Notes under the pieces: model-generated
Seen by the model: only the letters and a program-made list of their open reading frames with translations
Databases searched by the model: none
What the model was told of the DNA's origin: nothing
NCBI GenBank assembly: GCA_016795505.1
Contig: JAEUHH010000049.1
Coordinates: 1 to 47,183, forward strand
Source of the DNA: Verrucomicrobiales bacterium
Lineage (GTDB): Bacteria; Verrucomicrobiota; Verrucomicrobiia; Verrucomicrobiales; DEV007
DNA length: 47,183 nucleotides
Direction of reading: 5' to 3'
Part shown: positions 25,145-33,874 of the stretch, one piece after another
Position numbering within the stretch: the first letter of the stretch is position 1
How the letters are laid out: the number at the start of each line of letters is the position of its first letter
Made by a program: the position numbers and the translations under genes

Positions 25145-25180
25145 GAGACGGGAAACCGTTGGATCGGTTCCCGTCTCTTT
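25145..25180 (+). terminator. Terminator after the PSD1-DUF1501 operon
   Basis: A 13-bp stem (GAGACGGGAAACCG / CGGTTCCCGTCTC, one bulged base) is followed by TTT. It ends only five bases before ATG 25186, so it may also reduce translation of the next gene or be shared with its leader. Confidence 0.8.
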
Positions 25181-25185
25181 CTCCC

Positions 25186-26088
25186 ATGCCATCCGACTCC
25201 CTGCACCTGCGCCAGTTCGCCTCCGATCTCCCCGGACCGCACCTCCTCATCACCGGGGGCGTCCATGGCGATGAATTCGAGCCGATGGCGGCGATCCGCC
25301 GGCTCATCGCGCATTTTGACGCGTCTGATGCGCTCCGGTGTGGCCGGCTCACCCTGGTGCCCTGTGTCAATGAAGCCGCCTTCCTCCGCGGCCACCGCTG
25401 CGCCGGCGACGGGCTCGACCTCGCCCGCACCTGCCCGGGGCGTCCCGACGGCTCGGAGACGGAAAGGACCGCCCACCGGCTTTCCGAACTCATCCGTCAG
25501 GCGACCCATTACATCGACCTCCACACCGGCGGCACCGAATTCGCGGTTCACCCCCTGGCCGGCTACGTGCTGCATCCCGATCCCAGCATCCTCGACACCC
25601 AGCGCGCCATGGCGCGGGCCTTCAATCTCCCGGTGATCTGGGGGACCTCGCCGGCTCTGGAGGGTCGCTCCCTGTCCGTCGCCCGCGATGCCGGGGTGCC
25701 GGCCATCTACTGCGAGTATCTCGGCAGCGCGACGGTGAGCGAAGCCGGCATCGGGGCTTATGTCGATGGATGTCTCAATGTCATGGCCCTGCTCGGTCTC
25801 GTCGAGCCGCGGGACACCGCTGGCCGGGTCGGGCGCGTCATCGAGGACGCCACGCCGGGCTCCGGCCACATGCAGGTGCAGAATCCGTCGCCCATCGACG
25901 GCTATTTCACCCCCGCCATCGCCCTCGGCGACGTGGTCGAGACCGGCCAGCCGCTCGGCACCGTGACCGATCTCACCGGCGCCGATACCCGCACCCTGTC
26001 TGCCGCCCATCCCGGCATCGTCCTGACCTTGCGCACCTTCCCCCGCGTCCGCGCCGGCGAGATGGTCGCCGTCGTCGCCCATCTTTGA
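25186..26088 (+). CDS. Succinylglutamate desuccinylase/aspartoacylase family zinc hydrolase
   Basis: A 300-residue member of the AstE/AspA carboxypeptidase-like family. Zinc ligands are His27 and Glu30 (GGVHGDEFE) and His113 (YIDLHTGG). The N-terminal 200 residues form the carboxypeptidase fold; the C-terminal 90 residues have the usual beta-rich domain (GYFTPAIALGDVVETGQPLG). The family cleaves N-acyl amino acids or related amides; the substrate here is unknown. The ORF can be extended to 25159, but that would overlap the terminator, so ATG 25186 is chosen. The threonine-synthase-like gene follows after about 22 bases, so the two are likely co-transcribed. Confidence 0.9.
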   Translation: MPSDSLHLRQFASDLPGPHLLITGGVHGDEFEPMAAIRRLIAHFDASDALRCGRLTLVPCVNEAAFLRGHRCAGDGLDLARTCPGRPDGSETERTAHRLSELIRQATHYIDLHTGGTEFAVHPLAGYVLHPDPSILDTQRAMARAFNLPVIWGTSPALEGRSLSVARDAGVPAIYCEYLGSATVSEAGIGAYVDGCLNVMALLGLVEPRDTAGRVGRVIEDATPGSGHMQVQNPSPIDGYFTPAIALGDVVETGQPLGTVTDLTGADTRTLSAAHPGIVLTLRTFPRVRAGEMVAVVAHL

Positions 26089-26110
26089 AGGAAACTCGCC
26101 ACATTTCCCT

Positions 26111-27187
26111 CTGAAAACGCCCCCCAACAGCATCTGGCGCTGGGCCGACCGCTACGACGCGGCGCCACCACCCGAACGACGGCTTTCCCTTGGCGAAGGC
26201 GGCACCCCTCTGGTGCCCTCGCGCCGGATCGGCCCTGCCATTGGCCTGCCCCGGCTGGCTTTCAAACTTGAGTCGGGCAATCCCAGCGGCTCCTACAAGG
26301 ACCGCTTCGCCGCCGCCGCCCTGTCGCACATGCTCGACCGCAGCGAGACCGTGTGCATCGCCACCTCCAGCGGCAACACCGGAGCCGCGCTCGCGGCTTA
26401 CGCCGCCTTGGCAGGCATTCACTGCCGCATCGCCATCGTGGAGACCGCCCCGGCGGGAAAACTGCGGCAGATGCTCGCCTACGGGGCCGAACTTGCCCGC
26501 ATCCGCGGCTTTGGCATCGATCCCGCCGTCACCGACGCGGTCTTCACCCGCCTCAGCGAGTGGAGCGGACGCCCCGGACACGCCCTGCAGATCAGCGCCT
26601 ACGCGCACAGCCCGCTGGGTATGATGGGGGTGGAATCGATCGCCCACGAGATCGCCGCCGACACCGGCGACCGAGTCGACCACGTGTTCTGCCCGGCCGG
26701 AGGCGGAGGGCTGTGCCTCGCGGTGGCGCGTGGCTTTGCCCGAAATGCGGCCTCGCCCGCCATTCATTGCGTCCAGCCCAAGGGCAACGACACCATCGCC
26801 GGCCCCCTGCGATCGGGCGCGGATCGCGGGCGCCGCGTCGAGCCCTGCACCACCGCCATCAGTGGCCTGCAGGTGCCCACCGTGATCGATGCCGACGCCA
26901 CCATCGCCGCCTGCCGGAGTTCCGGCGGCACCGGCCATCTTGTCTCCGACGAGGAAGTGTGGGCATGCCAGCGCCGCCTCGCCCGTGAGGAGGGACTGTT
27001 CTGCGAGCCGGCCGGCGCCGTGGCCCTCGCGGGCGCGATCCGGGCACTGGATCGCGGCGAAATCAGCGCCGACGACGCGGTCGTCTGCCTCATCACCGGC
27101 AGCGGCTTCAAGGACGAGGCCTCGCTCGACCGCCTCCTGGCCGGAGCCGAGGCGCCGCTGATGGAACTGGCCGATTTTCTGGCTTAG
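26111..27187 (+). CDS. Threonine synthase-like PLP enzyme (start codon uncertain, CTG inferred)
   Basis: A fold-type II PLP enzyme of about 358 residues. The cofactor lysine is in SGSYKDRFAA (Lys63 from the start used here), the phosphate loop is GGGGLCLAV and TSSGNTGAALAAYA follows the lysine domain. The first ordinary start codon in frame is GTG 26213, but the frame is open before it and encodes SIWRWADRYDAAPPPERRL and LGEGGTPLV. These are conserved opening elements of threonine synthases and would be lost. The only plausible initiator upstream in frame is CTG 26111, preceded by an AAGGA at 26088. The enzyme would convert O-phosphohomoserine to threonine, although related dehydratases share the fold. 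Confidence 0.82.
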   Translation: MKTPPNSIWRWADRYDAAPPPERRLSLGEGGTPLVPSRRIGPAIGLPRLAFKLESGNPSGSYKDRFAAAALSHMLDRSETVCIATSSGNTGAALAAYAALAGIHCRIAIVETAPAGKLRQMLAYGAELARIRGFGIDPAVTDAVFTRLSEWSGRPGHALQISAYAHSPLGMMGVESIAHEIAADTGDRVDHVFCPAGGGGLCLAVARGFARNAASPAIHCVQPKGNDTIAGPLRSGADRGRRVEPCTTAISGLQVPTVIDADATIAACRSSGGTGHLVSDEEVWACQRRLAREEGLFCEPAGAVALAGAIRALDRGEISADDAVVCLITGSGFKDEASLDRLLAGAEAPLMELADFLA

Positions 27188-27203
27188 TTTCCCCGGCTTT
27201 TCC

Positions 27204-27266
27204 GATGCAACAGGGTCTGATCGCCGATGAGACCCTGTCTGATCGGAGATCAGACCCGGTCTCTCC
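27204..27266 (+). repeat. 22-bp-period palindromic repeat, locus 3 (three units)
   Basis: Units at 27204 (GATGCAACAGGGTCTGATC), 27226 (GATGAGACCCTGTCTGATC) and 27248 (GATCAGACCCGGTCTCTCC). Units one and two can also fold together (ACAGGGTCT with AGACCCTGT), so this copy might act as a weak hairpin terminator between the threonine synthase gene and the cupin gene. Confidence 0.85.
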
Positions 27267-27316
27267 GGGACCGTTGCTTTCCGGCCGGCATCTTCGAAAG
27301 TGTCGCCCATCCCGGC

Positions 27317-27850
27317 ATGAACGACGCACCGTCCCCATCCGCCCCGCCCCATGCGCTGGCTTTGCCGGCGGTGACGGGACCTGTTTACACCCTGTCGGCG
27401 GAGGATCTGCACCGCGGCTGCGAGGCGGCCCGTCACAGCCCGCGGCGGCGTATCATCCTGCCGCTCCACCGCACCCAGGACGCGCTGGTGCAGCGCATGC
27501 TGAACTTCATGCAGCCCGGCACCTGGGTCACCCCGCACCGCCACCCGCTGCCGCATGCCATCGAGACCGTGCAGGTGCTGCGCGGAGCGCTGGGATTCCT
27601 GATTTTCGCCCCCGACGGCACCGTCCAGGCCACTTATCGGCTCGCGGCAGGCGGGGCCGGCAGCCTGCTCGACATCGAGCCGGGCCTCTGGCACGGCATG
27701 GTGGTGCTGGAGCCCGACACCGTGCTGCTGGAAATCAAACGCGGCCCCTACGACGCCGCCACCGACAAGGAATTCGCCGCCTGGGCGCCCGCTGAGGGCA
27801 ATCCGGCGGCCGCTGCGGCGATGGATGCCTGGCTCGGCTTGTTTCCCTGA
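27317..27850 (+). CDS. WbuC family cupin-fold metalloprotein
   Basis: A 177-residue cupin. Marks of the WbuC family are RRRIILPLHRTQDALVQRML near 50-70 and the metal motif PGTWVTPHRHP near 67-77, followed by ETVQVLRGALGFLIF and a second histidine in LWHGMVVLEP. WbuC-type genes occur in surface-polysaccharide clusters, and here the next two genes are nucleotide-sugar enzymes, which supports the family call. The frame is open from 27227, but that part covers the palindromic repeat; ATG 27317 is the natural start. The reaction is not established. Confidence 0.82.
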   Translation: MNDAPSPSAPPHALALPAVTGPVYTLSAEDLHRGCEAARHSPRRRIILPLHRTQDALVQRMLNFMQPGTWVTPHRHPLPHAIETVQVLRGALGFLIFAPDGTVQATYRLAAGGAGSLLDIEPGLWHGMVVLEPDTVLLEIKRGPYDAATDKEFAAWAPAEGNPAAAAAMDAWLGLFP

Positions 27851-27970
27851 CCGGCCGACGACCGGAATGCGGCTTGCTTTACGCCTCGGAAACGGTAGCT
27901 TCCGCCCCTCGCCCGAGGCACCCGGATGGGAGCCCGGAACCGCGTCACTTCCTTCCTTTTTCACCATTTC

Positions 27971-29287
27971 ATGGGACTCGAAGACAAGCTCTCCCGCCAA
28001 GAAGCGGTCGTCGCCGTCATCGGCATGGGCTACGTCGGCCTGCCGCTGGCGCTGAACTTCGCCCGGGCCGGCCTGTCGACCATCGGCCTGGACATCGACC
28101 CGGAAAAAGTGCGGACGCTCAATGCCGGCGGGAGCTACATCGAGCACATCGACGCCGGCCGCATCGCGGCGGTGCGGGAGGCGGGCACCTTCGAGGCAAC
28201 CAGCGATTTCGCCCGGCTTCACGCCGCCGATGCCATCATCATCTGCGTCCCCACGCCGCTGACCAAGCACCGCGACCCGGATCTGAGCTACGTGATCAAC
28301 ACGGTCGAGGCCCTGCTGCCCCACCTGCGCGCCGGACAGCTCGTCAGCCTGGAGAGCACGACCTATCCCGGCACGACGGACGAGGAATTGCTGCCGCGGA
28401 TCGCCGCGAAGGGCTTCACCATCGGCGAGGACTTTCATCTGGTGTTCTCGCCGGAACGGGAGGACCCGGGCAACCCGAATTTCACCAACTCCACGATCCC
28501 CAAGGTGATCGGTGGCGTGACGCCGGCCTGTCTGCGCGCGGGTCTCGCGTTGTATGGCAAGGTCTGCGTGCAACTCGTGCCAGTCAGCTCGCCCCGCACG
28601 GCGGAGTTCACCAAGCTGCTGGAAAACATCTACCGCTCGGTGAACATCGGCCTGGTCAACGAGATGAAAGTGGTGGCCGACCACATGGGCGTCGATATCT
28701 GGGAGGTCATCGAGGCGGCCAAGACGAAGCCGTTCGGCTTCACCCCCTTTTATCCGGGCCCCGGCCTCGGCGGCCACTGCATCCCGATCGATCCGTTCTA
28801 TCTGACGTGGAAGGCGAAGGAGTATCAGTTGCACACCCGGTTCATCGAACTCGCCGGCGAGGTGAACGAATCGATGCCCCACTACGTGGTGCGCCGGGTG
28901 GTGGAGACGCTCAATGCCCAACGCAAGGCGGTGAAAGGCAGCCGCATCCTGCTGCTCGGGCTGGCTTACAAAAGCAACGTGGACGACTGCCGCGAGTCGC
29001 CGGCTTTCCGCCTGCTGGACCTGCTGTCCGAGCAGGGCGCGGAGCTGGACTACTACGATCCCCATGTGCCGAAGGTGCCCCGCACCCGCGAGCACGCCCA
29101 ATGGGCCGGCAAGCCGTCGATCCCGTGGACGCGCGAGGCGGTCTCCGGCTACGACTGCACTGTCATCGTGACCGCCCACCGCGCCTACCGACTGGAGGAG
29201 ATCGTGGAATGGTGCGATCCCATCGTCGACACCCGCAACGCCCTCGGCAGCACCCCGTCCCGGCCGGGACAGGTCCTGAAGGCCTGA
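27971..29287 (+). CDS. UDP-N-acetyl-hexosamine 6-dehydrogenase (WbpA/WecC type)
   Basis: A 438-residue member of the UDP-glucose/GDP-mannose dehydrogenase family. The NAD-binding motif is VAVIGMGYVGLPLALNFA at the start, the central domain has ENIYRSVNIGLVNEM, and the catalytic cysteine is in PGLGGHCIPIDPFY (about Cys270). The C-terminal UDP-binding domain has LGLAYKSNVDDCRESPA. It oxidises UDP-GlcNAc or UDP-ManNAc at C6 to the uronic acid. The adjacent Gfo/Idh/MocA gene would act next, giving the first two steps of a WbpA-WbpB style route to di-N-acetylated uronic acids. Aminotransferase and acetyltransferase genes for the later steps are absent here. Confidence 0.92.
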   Translation: MGLEDKLSRQEAVVAVIGMGYVGLPLALNFARAGLSTIGLDIDPEKVRTLNAGGSYIEHIDAGRIAAVREAGTFEATSDFARLHAADAIIICVPTPLTKHRDPDLSYVINTVEALLPHLRAGQLVSLESTTYPGTTDEELLPRIAAKGFTIGEDFHLVFSPEREDPGNPNFTNSTIPKVIGGVTPACLRAGLALYGKVCVQLVPVSSPRTAEFTKLLENIYRSVNIGLVNEMKVVADHMGVDIWEVIEAAKTKPFGFTPFYPGPGLGGHCIPIDPFYLTWKAKEYQLHTRFIELAGEVNESMPHYVVRRVVETLNAQRKAVKGSRILLLGLAYKSNVDDCRESPAFRLLDLLSEQGAELDYYDPHVPKVPRTREHAQWAGKPSIPWTREAVSGYDCTVIVTAHRAYRLEEIVEWCDPIVDTRNALGSTPSRPGQVLKA

Positions 29288-29330
29288 CCGTTTCACCGAA
29301 CCCGTCACGACGGCTTTTTCTGTATCGTTC

Positions 29331-30278
29331 ATGAGCATCGCGGTTATCGGCGCCGGCAATTGGGGGCGCAATCTGGTGAGGACACTGGCGGAATTGGGCG
29401 CGTTGAGCCACGTCGTCGAGGCCTCCGCCGAGCGCCGTGCGGACTTGGCAGCGAAATACCCCGGAGTGATCTTTCTCGACAGCCACGAGCCACTGCTCGA
29501 TGAGCCAGCCGTCACCGCCGTGGCCATCGCCACCCCGGTACCGACGCATCACGCCCTCGCGCGGGCCTTTCTGGAGGCGGACCGCGATGTGTTCGTCGAA
29601 AAGCCCATCACCCTGACCACCCACGAGGCGGAGGACCTGACCGCCCTGGCAGAACAGCGCGGACGCATCCTGATGGCCGGGCACCTGCTCCTCTACCAGC
29701 CCGCCGTGGCCAAGGTCGCCGCCCTGATCGCCGATGGTGCCATCGGCCGTCCGTTCACCTACCATCTGGAACGCCTGAAACTGGGTCGCGCCCGGTCGGT
29801 GGAGGACGTGCTGTGGAGTTTCGGCGTGCATGACATCGCGGTGCTGCTCCATCTGGTTGGCGAGACGCCCGCTCAGGTGGTTCGGACCGGTCACAGCGGC
29901 CTGAACGCCGGCATCGACGACGACGCCTACCTGCACCTGACCTTTCCCAGCGGCGTCCAGGCGCACCTGCACAATTCCTGGCTTTGGCCGATAGACCGCC
30001 GCGGTCTCACCGTGATCGGATCAGACGGCATGATCGTTTACGACGAGAAAGCCCAGACTTTGACCCTGCACCGCAAGCGCATCCACCCCGCCACGCTGGA
30101 ATCAGCGGACGCCGGTGAGGAGATTGTCTTCCAGGGCGCCCCGCAGCCACTGGAATTGGAGATGCGCCACTTTCTCGACTGCATCGCCACCCGTCAGTCG
30201 CCGCTGTCCGACGGGCGCTCCGCCGTCGAAGTGATCCGGGTGCTGGAACGGGCCGCAGTGGGCAGGTCACAGCCCTGA
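29331..30278 (+). CDS. Gfo/Idh/MocA oxidoreductase (WbpB/WlbA-like)
   Basis: A 315-residue NAD(P)-dependent sugar oxidoreductase. The dinucleotide motif GAGNWG is at residues 7-12, the family signature EKP at 90-92 (VFVEKPITLT), and a likely catalytic histidine lies in WSFGVHDIAVLLHL near 168. The C-terminal domain has the mixed beta sheet of the family. Placed directly after the UDP-HexNAc dehydrogenase, it fits the WbpB/WlbA role: oxidation of UDP-N-acetylated hexosaminuronic acid at C3. The start is ATG 29331, 43 bases after the upstream stop. Family certain, substrate inferred from context. Confidence 0.88.
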   Translation: MSIAVIGAGNWGRNLVRTLAELGALSHVVEASAERRADLAAKYPGVIFLDSHEPLLDEPAVTAVAIATPVPTHHALARAFLEADRDVFVEKPITLTTHEAEDLTALAEQRGRILMAGHLLLYQPAVAKVAALIADGAIGRPFTYHLERLKLGRARSVEDVLWSFGVHDIAVLLHLVGETPAQVVRTGHSGLNAGIDDDAYLHLTFPSGVQAHLHNSWLWPIDRRGLTVIGSDGMIVYDEKAQTLTLHRKRIHPATLESADAGEEIVFQGAPQPLELEMRHFLDCIATRQSPLSDGRSAVEVIRVLERAAVGRSQP

Positions 30279-30651
30279 CCCCGGTCCGCCTCGCGCCCAT
30301 CATCAAAGCCGAACAAATCGGTCAGTGAATCAGTCGATCAATCGGTCGCCCCTTGATCCGCCGGTGGTTTCGCTGAACCCAGGTCACCAGGGAGCTGGGC
30401 CGGGAATGGAATCACGAAGCATACGATGGATTGACGAAGCAGTACGTTGCGTTGCTGTGGCATGTCTCAATTCGCCGCGTGCACGGCGCGCTCTTGTTCA
30501 TAATTTCTGACTGAGCCTTAGGGGAGCATGTCCTTTGCGTATTGCACATGACTGACTCGTAGCGGGGCGCACACCGATGATTCTTTCGTGGTGGCAATCG
30601 GGACACTCAGTTTCATTTCACCTACCTTGAAAGCTCAAATCGTGTCGCATT
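30279..30651. other. Intergenic gap, nothing recognised
   Basis: A 373-bp stretch between the sugar oxidoreductase gene and the end of the restriction gene. No open frame of convincing composition, no clear terminator. It is more AT-rich from about 30400 on, marking the edge of the restriction-modification island. Confidence 0.5.
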
Positions 30652-31584
30652 TCAATTGCCGGACACTGAACCAGTCGATTGAATGAACGCTCCCAGCTTT
30701 TCGAGGTCGTGCGACCAAAAAAGGGAAAGCCCACTCCTTTGCGCCTGTTCGAGGTTCAGTACTTTGAAGACACCCGCCAGCACCGCTGCGGGTACCACCT
30801 GAGCTGCTCCGAATTGCTTGATCCAGTATTCCGCCTTCACCGCAGCGTCGTTGTTGAGGCGCTTAACGCTATTGGTGGAACTGTTGGAAACCTTGCATTC
30901 GATCGCCATCAGACGCGTATCATGAAGGCGAACCACCACGTCAGCCTTTCGCTCACCAAGCTGACATTCGGCACAGAACTGCATGGGTTGAGGGCCCTTG
31001 ACAATCGTGGTGATCGTTTCAGCTCGGACCTCTACGAAGCCAAGTTGCCGGAGGTAATTCATCACCAATGTCTCTTGCTTGTCTTTACCGGTCATTCTGC
31101 GCTCCGTTGCTATCCGCTGTGCCGCCAAAAGGACAGAAGAAGCCAGCAACGCCGCTTCTCGTTCTTGGCGGGTAGGTTTACGGGCAGCTTCAATCCAGGG
31201 AAACCGATGGGGGTCGATCACTTTCTTGATGACGGCAAAAACTTTGCGCAGATCTTCCGGATTTTTTCTCAGCACCCCAGGAACGATAGACACTACATCC
31301 GCAACGATGTGCAAGTCATCATCGGAGATCGGCGGCCCGGCCAAATAACGGAGCGCTTCCCCCAAGCCCATTCCATACACACCCTCGAGGCTTTTGTCGG
31401 TGATCGCGCCTGGATTTAAATTGTTGAGCTGTTCAAAAAGAGATTCGAATTTGGCTCTGGCATCGTGGTAGTGGGTATCCCAAGAGTCGGAAATCGCCAG
31501 ACGTTCATCACGAAATAGGCCCGCGGCGATGACGGCGTCTTCCCCGAGTTCTTCGTGAGTCCATATTGGCGGCGTGCTCGTCAT
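30652..31584 (-). CDS. Type II restriction endonuclease, XamI-like
   Basis: A 310-residue protein that resembles the XamI family of type II endonucleases. The catalytic core fits a PD-(D/E)XK nuclease: Asp215 (ERKADVVVRL) and Glu229-x-Lys231 (MAIECKVSNS) on adjacent strands. The N-terminal 200 residues are helical. The XamI prototype cuts GTCGAC; whether this enzyme shares that site is an inference. Its ATG overlaps the stop codon of the methyltransferase gene by four bases (ATGA), so the two are translationally coupled with the methylase first, as befits a restriction pair. The segment is more AT-rich than the chromosome, suggesting transfer. Confidence 0.8.
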   Translation of the reverse strand: MTSTPPIWTHEELGEDAVIAAGLFRDERLAISDSWDTHYHDARAKFESLFEQLNNLNPGAITDKSLEGVYGMGLGEALRYLAGPPISDDDLHIVADVVSIVPGVLRKNPEDLRKVFAVIKKVIDPHRFPWIEAARKPTRQEREAALLASSVLLAAQRIATERRMTGKDKQETLVMNYLRQLGFVEVRAETITTIVKGPQPMQFCAECQLGERKADVVVRLHDTRLMAIECKVSNSSTNSVKRLNNDAAVKAEYWIKQFGAAQVVPAAVLAGVFKVLNLEQAQRSGLSLFWSHDLEKLGAFIQSTGSVSGN

Positions 31585-33161
31585 GCAAGTAGTGCTTCAA
31601 GGCTCGGAATTCTCAGGCGCTCGATTTCCTTGGGTTCAAACTTGGTCAACCCCCCTGCATACGTCCTTCCACAGCGCGTGCTGATGTTTTGGTTCAACCA
31701 TTTTACCAAGTTGGCAATTGCCAACGGATCAAGTGTCTCACGGGGGTAAAGGCCATGCGCAATGTTGATGTGCCGCGCGCCACAGGAATTTAGCGTGAAC
31801 TGCGGTGGGCGTCGTGCCATGTATGTACAAAGAATCGGTGCTGGTTCTTTGAGACCGACGGACCACCACGCCTTTCGATGCTGCGCGATGTAGCTTTGAT
31901 CCCCTCCTTCTGACTTCGCCCAGGAAAGGAAGGCATCGATGTGTTGGCGTTCTTCCTCGTCGAATGCGCTAAGATCCACCGGCAAGTCCACAACGCAACG
32001 CAGATTCGCCCCCGAATTGAGGCACTCACCCGCCTTGATTAGATCAGCTGCCTTGGTGACGGCTTGAAGCTTTACTCGCTTGGGCAGCAAATTAGCGTGT
32101 TTGCCGGCAATCCAGATGGCGTTCCCGCCCGTTACCTGCCCCCGATGAACACGAAACAGGTCCCCGATCCGCAGGTCACCAGCAGACGAAGCATCTCCGG
32201 GACGAATGATGATGGACCATCGTGGTGCCGCTCGCATGCTCTCCCGAGAAACGTCACTACCCTCCGTCAAACCGTTGAGCTTAGAAGCTTCGTCGCAAGA
32301 CCGAACGCGGATAGACTGACTCATATCACCGACGCGGAAGCAGGTGATCGCCGCCGTGGTTGCCGTGCCGGGGAAAGCTTCGACAGTCGGCTCAAGGACA
32401 TGAAAGGCGGTACTCCCCAATTCATCCAGCAGCAGTTTCCGCAAGGCCGAGCCGTAGTTCACGTCCATCCACTCGGCGGAGGTGATGAAGGCACCAATAT
32501 CGCCTGACTTCGAAAGGAGCCGAGTCTTGAGGAAGAAATGCAGGTGCAATCCCGCAAGCGCGCTGGCCCGAATGCCCAGCTTCGCAAAGTTGGAAGAGTA
32601 CCAAGCCTTCCAGTTTTCGGGGATGTCATGGTGGCGAACGTAGGGGGGATTCCCGATGAATGCCGTCATCCCGGCGCAGGGCGGCAATTGGACATTCCGG
32701 AAGTCCTCGACCAACACGGTCGCGCGTTCTATCCAACCTCGTACACTCAAGTTGGCGCGCAGCATGAGTGCCGCCAAGGGGTCGTTCTCGACGGCAAAAA
32801 GCTGTGCACGAGGAAATGCTTCAGCGGCGGCCAGTATGAACCGGCCTGAACCTGCACCGGGATCGACGATGCGGGCGGGTTCTTCCTGGGTAGCAAGCCA
32901 AGCCATCATCGATTTCACGATGAGCGCCGGGGTATAAACCGCACCGGCGCTGCGACGCGCATTTGCCGAACGAATCGACGAAAATGCCTCCCCGAGGGGA
33001 TCTCGCCCTAGTGAGATTTCCTGTCGCGCTGCCTCGACGTCTCGCTTCGCCCCCCCCGTAGCCGTCACGGTCTTCAGCAATTCGGTTTCAGCATTTGACA
33101 GAACACAGCCCTCTCCGATTAGGGCGAAAGCCAGTGCGGCAAGCTCAGGTTCGGTCTTCAT
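31581..33161 (-). CDS. N6-adenine DNA methyltransferase of the restriction-modification pair
   Basis: A 526-residue DNA methylase. SAM motif I is RIVDPGAGSGRFILAAA (residues 97-113) and the catalytic motif IV is NPPY (171-174, GNPPYVRHHD), marking N6-adenine methylation. A helical N-terminus precedes motif I. The C-terminal 250 residues form the target-recognition part (IGDLFRVHRGQVTGGNAIW). The open frame runs to 33347, but the upstream part lacks similarity and contains stop-prone AT-rich sequence; ATG 33161 begins the helical domain (MKTEPELAALAFALIG). It protects the host DNA from the nuclease encoded just downstream. Confidence 0.88.
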   Translation of the reverse strand: MKTEPELAALAFALIGEGCVLSNAETELLKTVTATGGAKRDVEAARQEISLGRDPLGEAFSSIRSANARRSAGAVYTPALIVKSMMAWLATQEEPARIVDPGAGSGRFILAAAEAFPRAQLFAVENDPLAALMLRANLSVRGWIERATVLVEDFRNVQLPPCAGMTAFIGNPPYVRHHDIPENWKAWYSSNFAKLGIRASALAGLHLHFFLKTRLLSKSGDIGAFITSAEWMDVNYGSALRKLLLDELGSTAFHVLEPTVEAFPGTATTAAITCFRVGDMSQSIRVRSCDEASKLNGLTEGSDVSRESMRAAPRWSIIIRPGDASSAGDLRIGDLFRVHRGQVTGGNAIWIAGKHANLLPKRVKLQAVTKAADLIKAGECLNSGANLRCVVDLPVDLSAFDEEERQHIDAFLSWAKSEGGDQSYIAQHRKAWWSVGLKEPAPILCTYMARRPPQFTLNSCGARHINIAHGLYPRETLDPLAIANLVKWLNQNISTRCGRTYAGGLTKFEPKEIERLRIPSLEALLA

Positions 33162-33874
33162 ACTTGTTGCTGCGATTTGCCTATCCTCGATTTGATCTGG
33201 GTAATCAATACTCAAATGAACGCTTGTTGCAGCAATTTTTTTCGACTTTCGCCTTATTCGGAAGCACGCTCCCAAATGAATAATTGAGCCAGCCAATATC
33301 AACCGGGCATGTCCGGGACGCAGACCGCAACACGCTCGGTCAACCAATTCCCGACCGATTATTGCTAGGAATTAGCCTTTTCACCCCCTCCGGTCTCTTT
33401 CCGACCTCGGGGCCGGGTTGGGTGGGATTCAGGGGGAGAAAGGGAAAAATGGGGCTCATTTCGAGGCATTTTGCACTGAAATCGGTTCTTGGGTCAACCG
33501 GTTCTCCGATATCGGCTGGCTTGCGGAAGGGAGACGGCTCATTTTCACGAGAAGCGGTCACAGGGAAACGCTCCAGAGTGATCTTCTGCAAAGCAATCGA
33601 GAGCGGTCAGTTGCTTTCTTGGCCCCTCAGTCCCAGCGAAAGAAGGACACATCACCTGGCAGGAAAGGGTCACTCCATCGAGCATCAAGGCGCGCCATTC
33701 GGCACAATCCAACTCGGGCTCCTGCCACGCGGGATCTGCTGTATCACCCTGCCACCCATCCGGCGGCGGTGGATCGATATCACCCCTCGAACCCCTCTAG
33801 GGCGGCACATCCAGCGGCTTCAGCGTGTCGATGTCGAAAGGCGGCCGACACCCCCGCGCCGCCGGGGCCGCCCG
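33162..33874. other. Intergenic gap of about 710 bp, no supported gene
   Basis: The first 200 bases are AT-rich and probably hold the methylase promoter. The remainder has no open frame with good composition. A short minus-strand frame near 33797-33850 encodes FDIDTLKPLDVPP and a stop, and may be the tail of a lost gene. Nothing else recognised. Confidence 0.4.

Noticed and set aside
25973-29533. 1186-residue open frame on the minus strand
   Set aside because: It runs across four well-identified plus-strand genes and has no recognisable motif.
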